Source: JAFMIT01 sp049421205
GTDB lineage: Bacteria; Actinomycetota; Actinomycetes; S36-B12; UBA5976
Direction: 5' to 3'
Length of the DNA: 64,000 nucleotides
NCBI GenBank assembly: GCA_049421205.1
Contig: JBMSMQ010000001.1
Span: forward strand, 62,001-126,000
Below, one piece after another: positions 1 to 9,164 of the stretch (position 1 is the stretch's first letter; the number at the start of each line of letters is the position of its first letter). The translations under genes were made by a program, and so were the position numbers. The notes below the pieces were generated by a model. That model was given only the letters and a program-made list of their open reading frames with translations, made no database searches and was not told the DNA's origin.

Positions 1-1
1 A

Positions 2-364
2 CTTATGCTTGTGATGGTTGCAATCGGTGCAACGGATATTATGTTTGCTCTCGACAGTATTCCTGCCGTACTCGGGTTAAGTAATGAACTATTGATCGTG
101 ATTACAGCAAATGCTTTCGCTCTTATGGGGCTTCGACAGCTCTATTTTCTCTTGCAAGGACTCGTGAATCGGCTTTCGCAACTTGCAAAAGGGCTTTCAG
201 CTATTCTTTTTTTCATCGGTTTTAAACTGCTATTAATGGGTATCTCTGCGGCGTTCAATGTTGAAACTCCTCACATCTCTACACCAATCTCACTCTCAGT
301 GATTGCGTTGATACTCATTGTTAGCGTGGTCTGGTCACTTGTGTTAGAAAGAAGAAACAAATGA
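2..364 (+). CDS. TerC-family membrane protein, C-terminal part
   Basis: This is the 3' end of a gene whose start lies before the window; the frame is open back to base 2, so the ATG at base 5 is probably internal. The motif TDIMFALDSIPAV matches the conserved acidic helix of TerC proteins, and it is followed by the equally typical NAFALMGLRQLYFLL segment. About four hydrophobic helices are visible, ending in a short basic tail (LERRNK). TerC/Alx-type proteins act in the cytoplasmic membrane and are linked to metal (manganese) handling and tellurite resistance; the substrate cannot be told from sequence. Its stop codon overlaps the uvrA start by four bases (ATGA), so the two are probably co-transcribed. 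Confidence 0.85.
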   Translation, partial: LMLVMVAIGATDIMFALDSIPAVLGLSNELLIVITANAFALMGLRQLYFLLQGLVNRLSQLAKGLSAILFFIGFKLLLMGISAAFNVETPHISTPISLSVIALILIVSVVWSLVLERRNK

Positions 365-3201
365 GTGACACTCATCTCGTTATTCGAGGAGCAAGAGAAC
401 ACAATCTCAAAGACGTGTCACTTGAAATTCCGCGAAATTCGCTATGTGTCTTTACTGGACTATCTGGTTCAGGTAAATCAAGTCTTGCATTCGATACTAT
501 CTTTGCTGAAGGTCAACGTCGATACGTCGAAAGTCTTTCTGCGTACGCTCGGCAATTTCTAGGGCAACTCGATAAGCCAGATGTCGATTTTATCGATGGG
601 CTTAGTCCTGCGGTTTCAATTGATCAAAAAGCTACATCAAAGAATCCTCGGTCAACAGTTGGAACTATTACTGAAGTGTATGACTACTTGAGATTGCTTT
701 TCGCTCGAATTGGACAGCCATACTGTCCTGAATGTGATGAGCCGATTCAAAAGCAAACACCGCAAGCAATTGTTGACCAAATTCTCAAGCGGTCAGAGGG
801 AGAGAAATTCCTTGTTCTTGCACCTGTAGTAAAGGCGCGTAAGGGTGAATTTCTAGACATGTTTCGGACTCTTGCTGCGCAGGGTTATTCCCGGGTTCGA
901 GTCAACGGGGAAGTGTATGAAATATCTGAAGTACCGAAACTCAAAAAACAAGAGAAGCACTCGATAGATGTAGTTGTTGACCGACTACAGATAAAACCAT
1001 CGTCAAGGGCGCGGATAACTGATTCTGTCGAAAGCGCACTGCGTCTTGGAGATGGTGTCGTGCTCATTGAGTATGTAACTGGAACTAAAGAGAAAATTGA
1101 GGTCCTCTACAGTGAACACCTCGCGTGTCCACGTGATGGAATTTCATTTGATGCACTCGAGCCTCGATCTTTCTCCTTCAATTCACCATTCGGTGCATGT
1201 CCCGTATGCGATGGACTTGGGCATCAACTTGAAGTAGATGAAGAACTTGTGATTGTTGATGCGGATGCAAGCATACGAGATGGCGCAATCGGAATCTGGT
1301 CTTCGAATCACCTATCTGAATATTACGGCCGACTACTTGAAGCACTTGGAGAAGACGTTGGATTTTCACTGGACACCCCATGGAGATCTTTACCTGCTAA
1401 AGCGAAAAAGGCAGTGCTCTACGGCTATGAATACGAAGTAGTGGTCAAATATAAAAATCGATATGGACGATTGCGAACTTATGAAACCGGATACGAAGGT
1501 GTCATTCCATTCATCCAGCGAAAGCATGGCGAAACAGAGTCGGACTATTCACGGGAAAGATACGAGTCCTTTATGCGACTTGTTGATTGTCCAGAATGTG
1601 AAGGCAAACGATTAAAACAATTTAGTTTGCATGTGCGGGTTGGGGGACTCAATATTGCCGAGGTATCGAAGAAACCAATCGGGGATTGCCTTAAATTTCT
1701 CGAACAACTCAAATTGCCAAAAACTCAAGCCGCTATCGCTAATCGCATTTTGAAAGAAGTCATTGAACGTCTTCGTTTTTTGGTGGATGTTGGTTTGGAC
1801 TATCTCACATTAGATCGTGCCGCGGCAACTCTTGCAGGTGGAGAAGCACAGAGGATTCGTCTTGCAACCCAGATTGGATCTGGTCTAGTTGGAGTTCTCT
1901 ATGTGCTAGACGAACCGTCTATTGGTTTACATCAGAGAGATAACCATCGGCTTATTGAGACTCTTGAAAGGCTCAGAAACCTTGGAAACACGCTCATTGT
2001 GGTTGAACATGATGAAGACACCATAAGGGCAGCTGATTGGCTGGTTGACATCGGTCCAGGCGCAGGTGAGCACGGAGGGGAAATTGTTGTCAGCGGGACC
2101 TATGACGACCTTGTGAAAAGTGAACAATCAATTACAGGTGCATATATTTCAGGTCGCAGAAAAATTGAAATTCCACCTATGCGCAGAGAAGTCGATAAGG
2201 CACATGTAATTCGCGTTGAGGGCGCTAGCGAGAATAACCTAAAAAACCTTTCGGTTGATTTCCCACTATCCGTATTCACGGCAATTACTGGGGTGAGTGG
2301 AAGTGGTAAATCTACGCTGGTCAATGACATTCTCTATAAAGCGCTCGCACGAAAAATTTATGGTTCGAGTGATTTGCCAGGTAAACATAAAAAGATCAGT
2401 GGTATTGATCTCGTCGACAAGATAGTCCACGTTGACCAAAGTCCGATTGGTAGAACGCCGAGATCTAACCCGGCAACGTACACAGGTGTCTTTGACCATG
2501 TGAGAAAACTCTTTGCTGAAACTGCAGAGGCAAAGGTGAGGGGATATCAACAGGGGCGATTTTCATTCAACGTCAAAGGTGGACGCTGTGAATCCTGCTC
2601 TGGAGACGGCACGCTACGAATTGAAATGAACTTCTTACCTGATGTGTTTGTGCCGTGTGAGGTGTGTCAAGGTGCCCGGTACAACAGAGAAACACTCGAA
2701 GTTTTCTATAAAGGAAAAAATATTTCCGATGTGCTCAATATGCCAATTGAAGAAGCACACTCCTTTTTTAGCGCAATTCCGCAAATTGAACGCCACTTGA
2801 AGACTTTGGTTCAGGTAGGTCTTGGATATGTGCGTCTTGGCCAATCTGCACCAACTCTTTCTGGTGGTGAAGCCCAGCGAGTAAAACTCGCAAGCGAATT
2901 GCAGCGTCGCTCGACAGGGCAAACACTGTATGTACTCGATGAGCCAACAACCGGTTTACATTTTGAAGATATCAATAAATTGTTGCATGTCCTTCAGTCC
3001 CTCGTTGATAAAGGTAATTCAGTTGTAGTGATTGAACACAATCTTGACGTCATCAAATGTGCCGATTGGGTAATTGATTTAGGTCCTGAAGGCGGTAGTG
3101 GCGGTGGTCAGGTCATTGCAATGGGAACACCTGAAGAGATTGCAGTTCATCCTAAGAGTCACACGGGCCGTTTTCTTGGGCCGTATCTTTCTAAGACATG
3201 A
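361..3201 (+). CDS. uvrA: Excinuclease ABC subunit A (UvrA)
   Basis: UvrA is the DNA-binding ATPase that finds bulky lesions and loads UvrB in nucleotide excision repair. The 946-residue length is normal for the family. There are two ABC modules: the first Walker A (GLSGSGKS) is at about residues 33-40 and the second (GVSGSGKS) at about 644-651, each with its own signature (LAGGEAQRIRLA and LSGGEAQRVKLA) and Walker B (LYVLDEPS, LYVLDEPT). Zinc-binding cysteines are seen in the insertion domain (CPEC pairs) and in the C-terminal module (CESC...CEVC). In the first zinc module the CPxC pair reads CPRD, so one ligand is missing; I believe related actinobacteria also vary here. It overlaps terC upstream and uvrC downstream by four bases each, making a repair operon with uvrC. 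Confidence 0.98.
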   Translation: MSDTHLVIRGAREHNLKDVSLEIPRNSLCVFTGLSGSGKSSLAFDTIFAEGQRRYVESLSAYARQFLGQLDKPDVDFIDGLSPAVSIDQKATSKNPRSTVGTITEVYDYLRLLFARIGQPYCPECDEPIQKQTPQAIVDQILKRSEGEKFLVLAPVVKARKGEFLDMFRTLAAQGYSRVRVNGEVYEISEVPKLKKQEKHSIDVVVDRLQIKPSSRARITDSVESALRLGDGVVLIEYVTGTKEKIEVLYSEHLACPRDGISFDALEPRSFSFNSPFGACPVCDGLGHQLEVDEELVIVDADASIRDGAIGIWSSNHLSEYYGRLLEALGEDVGFSLDTPWRSLPAKAKKAVLYGYEYEVVVKYKNRYGRLRTYETGYEGVIPFIQRKHGETESDYSRERYESFMRLVDCPECEGKRLKQFSLHVRVGGLNIAEVSKKPIGDCLKFLEQLKLPKTQAAIANRILKEVIERLRFLVDVGLDYLTLDRAAATLAGGEAQRIRLATQIGSGLVGVLYVLDEPSIGLHQRDNHRLIETLERLRNLGNTLIVVEHDEDTIRAADWLVDIGPGAGEHGGEIVVSGTYDDLVKSEQSITGAYISGRRKIEIPPMRREVDKAHVIRVEGASENNLKNLSVDFPLSVFTAITGVSGSGKSTLVNDILYKALARKIYGSSDLPGKHKKISGIDLVDKIVHVDQSPIGRTPRSNPATYTGVFDHVRKLFAETAEAKVRGYQQGRFSFNVKGGRCESCSGDGTLRIEMNFLPDVFVPCEVCQGARYNRETLEVFYKGKNISDVLNMPIEEAHSFFSAIPQIERHLKTLVQVGLGYVRLGQSAPTLSGGEAQRVKLASELQRRSTGQTLYVLDEPTTGLHFEDINKLLHVLQSLVDKGNSVVVIEHNLDVIKCADWVIDLGPEGGSGGGQVIAMGTPEEIAVHPKSHTGRFLGPYLSKT

Positions 3202-5060
3202 GATACGACTGGAAACCACGCAGTGGCGATATTTCAACTCAGCCAGGGGTGTATCGCTTTTTAAATTCGTCCGGCGAAGTTATGTATGTTGGCAAAGCAA
3301 AAAATCTTCGAAATCGCCTGAACAGTTATTTCTCGACACAGTCTCTTCATCCCAGGACTGAAGAGATGCTTTCTCATTCCAACTCTGTGGAATGGCTCAT
3401 TGTTAATTCCGAGGTTGAGGCACTTCAGTTAGAGCATACGTGGATAAATGAATTCAAACCACCGTTTAATGTTCGATTCAGGGATGATAAGTCCTATCCC
3501 TGGATTTGCTTCTCTATGAAAGATGAGATTCCACGTATCATGGTTGTTCGTGGAAAGCGACGAAAAGATAATCTCTACTTTGGGCCATATCCAAACGCTC
3601 GAGAAGCACGTGATCTTGTCGAGAACCTGTTAAGAGTATTTCCAATGCGCTCCTGTAGTGACACGACGTATTTAAGAGCATCACGAACGAATCGAGCTTG
3701 CATTCTTGCAGATGTTGGCAAATGTTCTGCACCTTGTGTTCAAAAAGTTGACCCAACTGAGCACCGAAAAATCACCAATGAGTTTGTCAGTGCGATTAAA
3801 GGTAACTTCAAAGAGAAGAAGCGTGAACTTCAATTAAAAATGGAAGAGTCTTCTCGATTACATGAGTTTGAACGTGCAGCTCTTTATCGAGATCAAATTG
3901 GATATCTTGAAAATATTTATCAACCTACAAGTGTTGTTCTCAACGAATCAGATAACTTCGACATCTTTGCTGTTTACAAAGATGAATTAGAGCTATCCAT
4001 ACAGGTACTTAGCGTGAGACATGGATTGATTATCTCCGAAAAACAATTTACAATCGAGAACGTTGAGGAATTAAACGATGCCGAGATTGCGGAACGAATT
4101 CTGCCTCAATACTACGGTCAGGCATCTACGGATGTAAGCGAGATTCTTGTCAGTCTCGACATCGAAGACTCATCGGCTCTCAGCGAATTTCTTGGTGCTG
4201 CCATTTCACGTATCAAGTTGCACAAGCCGGAACGGGGCAGAAAACGAGAAATACTAGATCTGGCAATGGTGAATGCGAAATCTTCGTTAGAAATGAGCCG
4301 CAGTGTTCGTGCAAATGATTTGGCAAAACGAACGCATGCGTTAAATGAGCTTTCGTCACTATTGAAACTTAAGTCCGTTCCCATGAGAATCGAATGTATT
4401 GACATCTCGCATCTTGCTGGTACAAATACTGTTGGATCACTCGTCGTATTTGTTGATGGAGTGCCACGAAAATCTGAATATCGCTCTTACAACCTTGAAA
4501 ATACCAATGACGATTTGCAATCCATTACAAATCTTTTGCAGAGGCGCTTAAAACGGTTGGTCGATGGCGACGCTGGCTGGAATCAACAACCAGATTTGAT
4601 ACTTGTCGATGGTGGAGTGCAGCAGGCAGAGACCGCCTTGAGCGTGATGAATAACTTCGAATTGTCGATACCCATATATTCATTAGCAAAACGATTTGAA
4701 ACTGTGTATGACGCAGACAGCAAGAAAGAAGTTATCATCCCACGAACATCGGAGGCTCTTTTTCTTTTACAGAGGATCAGAGATGAAGCTCATAGGTTTG
4801 CAATCACACAGCAAAAGAAATCTCGTAAAAAGGGAATTCGCTCTCAACTTGAAGATATTCCAGGGCTTGGACCAAAGAGAATCAAAGATCTCTTTGCACA
4901 TTTTGGAAGTTTGAAAAATATGAAGGCAGCGTCGGTGGAGGAGCTAGCGATTGTGCCATCATTTTCATTTGACCTTGCAATGAAGGTGTGGGTTGTTCTT
5001 CATGCCACTGAAAGCACAGCCTTAAATGTCACCACTGGCGAGGTAATAGAGGGTGCTTGA
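3198..5060 (+). CDS. uvrC: Excinuclease ABC subunit C (UvrC)
   Basis: UvrC makes both incisions around a lesion held by UvrB. The 620-residue protein has the expected domain order. An N-terminal GIY-YIG nuclease begins with PGVYRF...VMYVGKAKNLRNRL at residues 14-38. A UVR motif (FERAALYRDQI) lies near residue 225. The endonuclease-V-like C-terminal nuclease follows, with the catalytic strand IECIDISHLAG and a LILVDGG strand. A terminal helix-hairpin-helix pair (DIPGLGPKRIKDLF) completes it. The ATG overlaps the uvrA stop by four bases (ATGA), so translation is probably coupled. The gene is followed 21 bases later by rapZ, the usual actinobacterial order. Confidence 0.98.
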   Translation: MRYDWKPRSGDISTQPGVYRFLNSSGEVMYVGKAKNLRNRLNSYFSTQSLHPRTEEMLSHSNSVEWLIVNSEVEALQLEHTWINEFKPPFNVRFRDDKSYPWICFSMKDEIPRIMVVRGKRRKDNLYFGPYPNAREARDLVENLLRVFPMRSCSDTTYLRASRTNRACILADVGKCSAPCVQKVDPTEHRKITNEFVSAIKGNFKEKKRELQLKMEESSRLHEFERAALYRDQIGYLENIYQPTSVVLNESDNFDIFAVYKDELELSIQVLSVRHGLIISEKQFTIENVEELNDAEIAERILPQYYGQASTDVSEILVSLDIEDSSALSEFLGAAISRIKLHKPERGRKREILDLAMVNAKSSLEMSRSVRANDLAKRTHALNELSSLLKLKSVPMRIECIDISHLAGTNTVGSLVVFVDGVPRKSEYRSYNLENTNDDLQSITNLLQRRLKRLVDGDAGWNQQPDLILVDGGVQQAETALSVMNNFELSIPIYSLAKRFETVYDADSKKEVIIPRTSEALFLLQRIRDEAHRFAITQQKKSRKKGIRSQLEDIPGLGPKRIKDLFAHFGSLKNMKAASVEELAIVPSFSFDLAMKVWVVLHATESTALNVTTGEVIEGA

Positions 5061-5081
5061 CATATCTGTGAAGGTATCCCT

Positions 5082-5933
5082 GTGAGTTTGGATGTCGTTA
5101 TTGTCACTGGCCTTGCAGGAGCCGGCCGCTCAACTGCGGCACACGCCTTGGAAGATTTAGGGTACTTTGTTATCGATAATCTTCCGCCCGAGCTCATGAA
5201 TGAAACCGTTGAATTGCTATCGAAGCGGGCCGAAATAAGTAAAGTGGCGCTCGTAGCAGATTCGCGTGGCGGAGCACTTTTTGAGGCACTTGAAAGCGAA
5301 CTTGAAAAGCTGCGTATCGCGACGCAGGTTTTTGTTTTGTTTCTTGAGGCAAATGACCAAATCCTGATTCGACGATTTGAAGCAGCACGAAGACCACATC
5401 CAATACAAAAGAATGACACGTTGGCGCAATCCGTTTCAGATGAACGAAAACTCCTTGATGGTTTGAAGACAAAGGCAGATCTTGTGATTGACACATCAGA
5501 AAAGAATGTGCATGAACTAAGAAAAGATATTGAGATTCAATTTGGTCCCCAGAGTCTGAATTTATTGGTGCACGTAATTTCATTCGGCTATAAATATGGT
5601 CTACCGCTAGATGCAGATTTTGTTTTCGACGTTCGATGTTTACCAAATCCATTTTGGCGCGAGGACTTACGCGAATTAACGGGTGTCGATAAAGCAGTCC
5701 AAGATTTTGTTATGAGTGATCCGCTGGCTCAAAACCTGATGAATTCAATTTCGTCACTACTCGAAAACTTGAAGCCAGGATTCCTAGCAGAGGGAAAGCG
5801 ATTCCTCACCCTGGCAATAGGCTGTACAGGAGGTCAACACCGGAGTGTGACGTTAGCAGAAAGCATGAGAACTAAATTTCAAGAATCTGATATTCAAATA
5901 GAAATACATCACCGAGATAAAGGCAGAGAATAG
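5082..5933 (+). CDS. rapZ: RapZ-like nucleotide-binding protein
   Basis: This belongs to the RapZ/YvcJ family, P-loop proteins that in Escherichia coli act as an RNA adaptor controlling GlmS and elsewhere bind nucleotides. The N-terminal P-loop reads GLAGAGRSTAA, with Arg in place of the usual Walker A Lys; from memory this is common in actinobacterial members. The next landmark (LGYFVIDNLPPEL) and the C-terminal motif GCTGGQHRSV are diagnostic, and 283 residues is the usual length. The start is GTG with a weak GAAGG upstream. Between uvrC and whiA it keeps the conserved context, but yvcK, normally between rapZ and whiA, is absent. Function in actinobacteria is not settled. Confidence 0.92.
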   Translation: MSLDVVIVTGLAGAGRSTAAHALEDLGYFVIDNLPPELMNETVELLSKRAEISKVALVADSRGGALFEALESELEKLRIATQVFVLFLEANDQILIRRFEAARRPHPIQKNDTLAQSVSDERKLLDGLKTKADLVIDTSEKNVHELRKDIEIQFGPQSLNLLVHVISFGYKYGLPLDADFVFDVRCLPNPFWREDLRELTGVDKAVQDFVMSDPLAQNLMNSISSLLENLKPGFLAEGKRFLTLAIGCTGGQHRSVTLAESMRTKFQESDIQIEIHHRDKGRE

Positions 5934-6911
5934 ATGTCGATGACGATGAGTCTTAAAGATGAATTAGCGCACTTAGCTGTAACAAAGGCATGTTGCAAAA
6001 AGGCAGAAGCAAGTGCACTTCTAAGGTTTGGTGGGTCCATTCACATCGTGGCTGGATCACTTGTTGTCGAAGCGGAATTTGATAACGCTGCTGTGGCCCG
6101 CAGATTGCGAATCTTTATTCAAGAATTATTTGGGCAAGACTCGGATTTAACAATGATCTCGGCTGGTGGTATCAGGAAATCTAGCCGATATCTCGTGCGT
6201 ATCACTAACGGAGCGGAACGTTTTGCGCAACAAGTTGGGCTTATCGATGCAACTGGTCGCCCCGTCAGAGGTTTGTCTCCAGCGATTGTGAGTGGTGGAG
6301 TCTGCGACAGTGAAGCGGCTTGGCGTGGTGCGTTTTTGGCTCATGGCTCGTTGACCGAACCTGGGCGCAATGGCGCTCTAGAAGTTACGTGTCCCGGCGG
6401 AGAGTCAGCGCTAGCGCTCGTTGGTGCTGCTCGCAGACTAGGAATACTCGCAAAAGCGCGTGAGGTGCGGGGAGTGGATCGCGTCGTGATACGCGATGGT
6501 GATGCGATCGCCACACTTCTCACTCGAATTGGAGCTCACGAACAACTTTTGGCATGGGAAGAGCGACGGATGCGCCGGGAAGTGCGTGCAACAGCAAACA
6601 GGCTTGCGAACTTTGACGATGCCAATATGCGCAGAAGTGCCCGAGCGGCTGTTGCAGCAAGTGCCCGTGTCGCTCGAGCTCTCGATATCCTCGGTTCCGA
6701 TGTGCCAGAACATCTTCGGATAGCTGGACAGTTGCGAATTGAACATGGGCAAGCAAGTCTTGAAGAACTCGGAGCACTGGCACAACCCCCTATGACCAAA
6801 GATGCCATTGCTGGACGTATTCGTCGTCTCCTTGCGATGGCAGATAAGCGAGCAAAGGAACTAGGAATACCTGATACTGAGCAAGCGCTCACACCTGATC
6901 TGCTTGAATAG
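5934..6911 (+). CDS. whiA: WhiA DNA-binding regulator
   Basis: WhiA combines a LAGLIDADG homing-endonuclease-like fold with a C-terminal helix-turn-helix. It controls sporulation and division genes in Streptomyces and is linked to division in non-sporulating Gram-positives. The protein opens with SLKDELAHL, a hallmark of the family, and includes FLAHGSLTEPGRNGALEV in the fold core. The HTH is near the C-terminus (ASLEELGALAQPPMTKDAIAGRIRRL). At 325 residues it is full length. The ATG directly follows the rapZ stop with no spacer; two further in-frame ATGs at codons 3 and 5 are alternative starts. Confidence 0.95.
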   Translation: MSMTMSLKDELAHLAVTKACCKKAEASALLRFGGSIHIVAGSLVVEAEFDNAAVARRLRIFIQELFGQDSDLTMISAGGIRKSSRYLVRITNGAERFAQQVGLIDATGRPVRGLSPAIVSGGVCDSEAAWRGAFLAHGSLTEPGRNGALEVTCPGGESALALVGAARRLGILAKAREVRGVDRVVIRDGDAIATLLTRIGAHEQLLAWEERRMRREVRATANRLANFDDANMRRSARAAVAASARVARALDILGSDVPEHLRIAGQLRIEHGQASLEELGALAQPPMTKDAIAGRIRRLLAMADKRAKELGIPDTEQALTPDLLE

Positions 6912-6920
6912 GGAAGAAAG

Positions 6921-6926
6921 TAGAAT
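6921..6926 (+). promoter_or_regulatory. Probable -10 box of gap operon
   Basis: TAGAAT fits the TANNNT -10 consensus that recurs in this window. If transcription starts seven bases downstream (about 6933), the gap leader is 25 nt and contains an AGGAG ribosome site at 6948-6952, so gap would be a leadered gene. No convincing -35 is visible. Confidence 0.5.
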
Positions 6927-6957
6927 GGCACTCTGAGGACCTTTCTTAGGAGTTTAC

Positions 6958-7962
6958 GTGAGCGTCAAAGTAGCAATTAATGGTTTTGGTCGAATTGGCA
7001 GGAATTTCTTCCGTGCAATTATTAGTCAGAATGCTGATATTGAAGTAGTTGGGGTGAATGATCTCACAGACATCAACACGCTTGCCCACCTCTTGAAATA
7101 TGACAGTATCTTGGGCAAACTCAATCAATCAGTTACCGTGAGTGGTGACACAATAACCGTCGGATCCGTGAGTTTCAAGGTTTTAGCCGAGCGCGATCCT
7201 GCAAATCTTCCTTGGAAATCTCTTGGTGTCGACATTGTCATTGAGTCGACCGGGCACTTCACCGATGCTGAGAAGGCCGCGGCACACATAGCGGCTGGAG
7301 CGAAGAAAGTGATTATTTCCGCTCCTGCAAAAGGAGAAGACATCACCATTGTTATGGGCGTAAACGATGACAAATATGATCCTCAATCACACCACATTAT
7401 TTCCAATGCATCATGTACAACGAATTGTTTAGCACCGTTTGCAAAAGTTCTTGACGATAACTTTGGAATTGTTAAAGGGATGATGACCACAATTCATGCC
7501 TACACGAATGATCAAGTAATTTTAGATTTCCCACATAAAGATCTTCGTCGTGCTCGGGCAGCAGCAATCAATATGATTCCAACGACTACTGGTGCGGCAA
7601 AAGCTATTGGTTTAGTTCTACCACATCTCAAGGGAAAACTTGATGGCTACGCAATGCGCGTTCCTGTACCTACAGGTTCCGCAACTGATTTAACAGTTCA
7701 GTTGTCGCGAGAAGTGACGAAAGATGAAGTAAATCAAGCTATGAAGAGGGCCAGTGAAACTTCTCTAAAGGGAATCTTGGAATATACAGAAGACCCAATT
7801 GTTTCAACCGACATAGTGACCTCGCCTGCTTCTAGTATCTTTGACGGTGGACTCACGTATGTAATGGGCGACACTGTCAAAGTTGTTTCATGGTATGACA
7901 ATGAGTGGGGTTACTCGAATCGATTGGTTGACCTCGTGCAATTCGTCAGCGAATCACTGTGA
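6958..7962 (+). CDS. gap: Glyceraldehyde-3-phosphate dehydrogenase
   Basis: This glycolytic enzyme oxidises and phosphorylates glyceraldehyde 3-phosphate to 1,3-bisphosphoglycerate with NAD(P). The N-terminal NAD-binding motif INGFGRIGRNFFRA, the catalytic cysteine in SNASCTTNCLAP and the C-terminal SWYDNEWGYSNR are all intact; 334 residues is standard. The GTG start is preceded by an AGGAG ribosome site six bases away. The stop overlaps the pgk start (GTGA), and gap-pgk-tpiA-secG form the usual actinobacterial glycolytic cluster. Cofactor preference cannot be judged safely by eye. Confidence 0.98.
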   Translation: MSVKVAINGFGRIGRNFFRAIISQNADIEVVGVNDLTDINTLAHLLKYDSILGKLNQSVTVSGDTITVGSVSFKVLAERDPANLPWKSLGVDIVIESTGHFTDAEKAAAHIAAGAKKVIISAPAKGEDITIVMGVNDDKYDPQSHHIISNASCTTNCLAPFAKVLDDNFGIVKGMMTTIHAYTNDQVILDFPHKDLRRARAAAINMIPTTTGAAKAIGLVLPHLKGKLDGYAMRVPVPTGSATDLTVQLSREVTKDEVNQAMKRASETSLKGILEYTEDPIVSTDIVTSPASSIFDGGLTYVMGDTVKVVSWYDNEWGYSNRLVDLVQFVSESL

Positions 7963-9164
7963 TTCGTAGCATCAAGAACCTTGATGCGCACGGTAAACGA
8001 GTTCTACTCCGTGTTGATTTCAATGTCCCGATTGATAAACAAACCGGTGTCATCATGGACGATGGTCGGATAAGGGCCGCATTACCCACTATTGAATTCT
8101 TATTAGATCAAAAAGCGACTGTGATACTCGTTGCGCACTTGGGGCGGCCGCAAAGTGCTCAAGATATACAGTTTTCTTTGAAGGTAGTGGCAGACAAATT
8201 GTCGGAACTTCTTTTGATGCAGGTTGTGTTCATAGAAGCAGCGTCCGCAGGAGAGCGTAAAAATAAGGTGGATGGATTATCACCTGGTTTCATATGTTTA
8301 CTTGAAAACATTCGCTTTGATGAACGCGAAACCTCCAAGAGTTCAGATGAGAGAAAAGCATTGGCAAAAGAACTTGCAGAACTTGCAGATATCTTTGTAA
8401 GTGACGGTTTTGGAGTTGTTCACCGACGTCAAGCTTCGGTCACTGATGTTGCAGAGTTCTTGCCAAGTTATGCGGGGTTTTTGGTCGATCGTGAATATGA
8501 AGTATTTGAAAAAGTAATTTCTTCACCACAACGTCCGTATGTGGTGATTCTTGGTGGGTCTAAAGTTTCCGACAAACTGGGCGTGATTGAGAATCTACTG
8601 AAATATGTGGATGTACTTCTCATCGGTGGTGGAATGTGCTTTACTTTTTTGAAGGCACTTGGAGTGGAGATTGGCACATCCCTAGTAGAAGATGACTATC
8701 TGGAAACTGTGAAAACCCTCATCAAAAGTGCAAATGATCGTGGGGTAAAGATCCTGTTACCAGTTGATATCATCATCGCAGATGCTTTCTCCAAAGACGC
8801 TAATCATCAAATTGTTGACGTGAACCAGATCCCTAAAGATTGGATGGGTCTTGACATAGGACCTTCAACAGTATCCTTATTTTCGCGTGAAATTGAATCG
8901 GCAAAAACCGTTGTATGGAATGGTCCGATGGGTGTCTTCGAGTTTCCTTCCTTTGCTGAAGGTACGAAGGGTGTAGCTCAGGCATTGATGAAGTCTGAAG
9001 CGTTCACTGTTGTAGGCGGTGGAGACTCAGCGGCAGCTATTCGTAGTTTTGGATTAGATGAGGAGAAGTTTTCGCATATTTCAACCGGCGGCGGTGCGTC
9101 ATTAGAATTTCTTGAAGGCAAGGAACTTCCTGGTTTACAGGTATTGGAGGTAGATAATGCGTAA
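7959..9164 (+). CDS. pgk: Phosphoglycerate kinase
   Basis: Phosphoglycerate kinase transfers phosphate from 1,3-bisphosphoglycerate to ADP, the first ATP-forming step of glycolysis. Visible landmarks are the substrate motif RVDFNVP near residue 20, the basic strand AHLGRP, KVSDKLGV, WNGPMGVFE and the nucleotide-binding GGGDSAAA followed by STGGGASLEFLEG. The length of 401 residues is normal. It begins with GTG inside the last codons of gap, and its 3' end overlaps tpiA by eight bases, so all three are almost certainly translated from one message. Confidence 0.98.
   Translation: MIRSIKNLDAHGKRVLLRVDFNVPIDKQTGVIMDDGRIRAALPTIEFLLDQKATVILVAHLGRPQSAQDIQFSLKVVADKLSELLLMQVVFIEAASAGERKNKVDGLSPGFICLLENIRFDERETSKSSDERKALAKELAELADIFVSDGFGVVHRRQASVTDVAEFLPSYAGFLVDREYEVFEKVISSPQRPYVVILGGSKVSDKLGVIENLLKYVDVLLIGGGMCFTFLKALGVEIGTSLVEDDYLETVKTLIKSANDRGVKILLPVDIIIADAFSKDANHQIVDVNQIPKDWMGLDIGPSTVSLFSREIESAKTVVWNGPMGVFEFPSFAEGTKGVAQALMKSEAFTVVGGGDSAAAIRSFGLDEEKFSHISTGGGASLEFLEGKELPGLQVLEVDNA

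Noticed and set aside
1129..1215. UvrA first zinc module lacking one cysteine
   Set aside because: Variation at this site is known to me in other actinobacterial UvrA proteins; the rest of the protein is complete.
5106..5140. RapZ Walker A with Arg in place of Lys as a loss of function
   Set aside because: The GAGRS form is, from memory, common in actinobacterial RapZ proteins, so it is not unusual here.
5000..5494. 164-codon open frame on the minus strand across the uvrC/rapZ junction
   Set aside because: It lies entirely antisense to two clearly real genes, is rich in Ser and Arg as codon shadows are, has no recognisable domain and no promoter or ribosome site.
5194..5652. 152-codon minus-strand open frame inside rapZ
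   Set aside because: Antisense shadow of a conserved gene with no domain signature.
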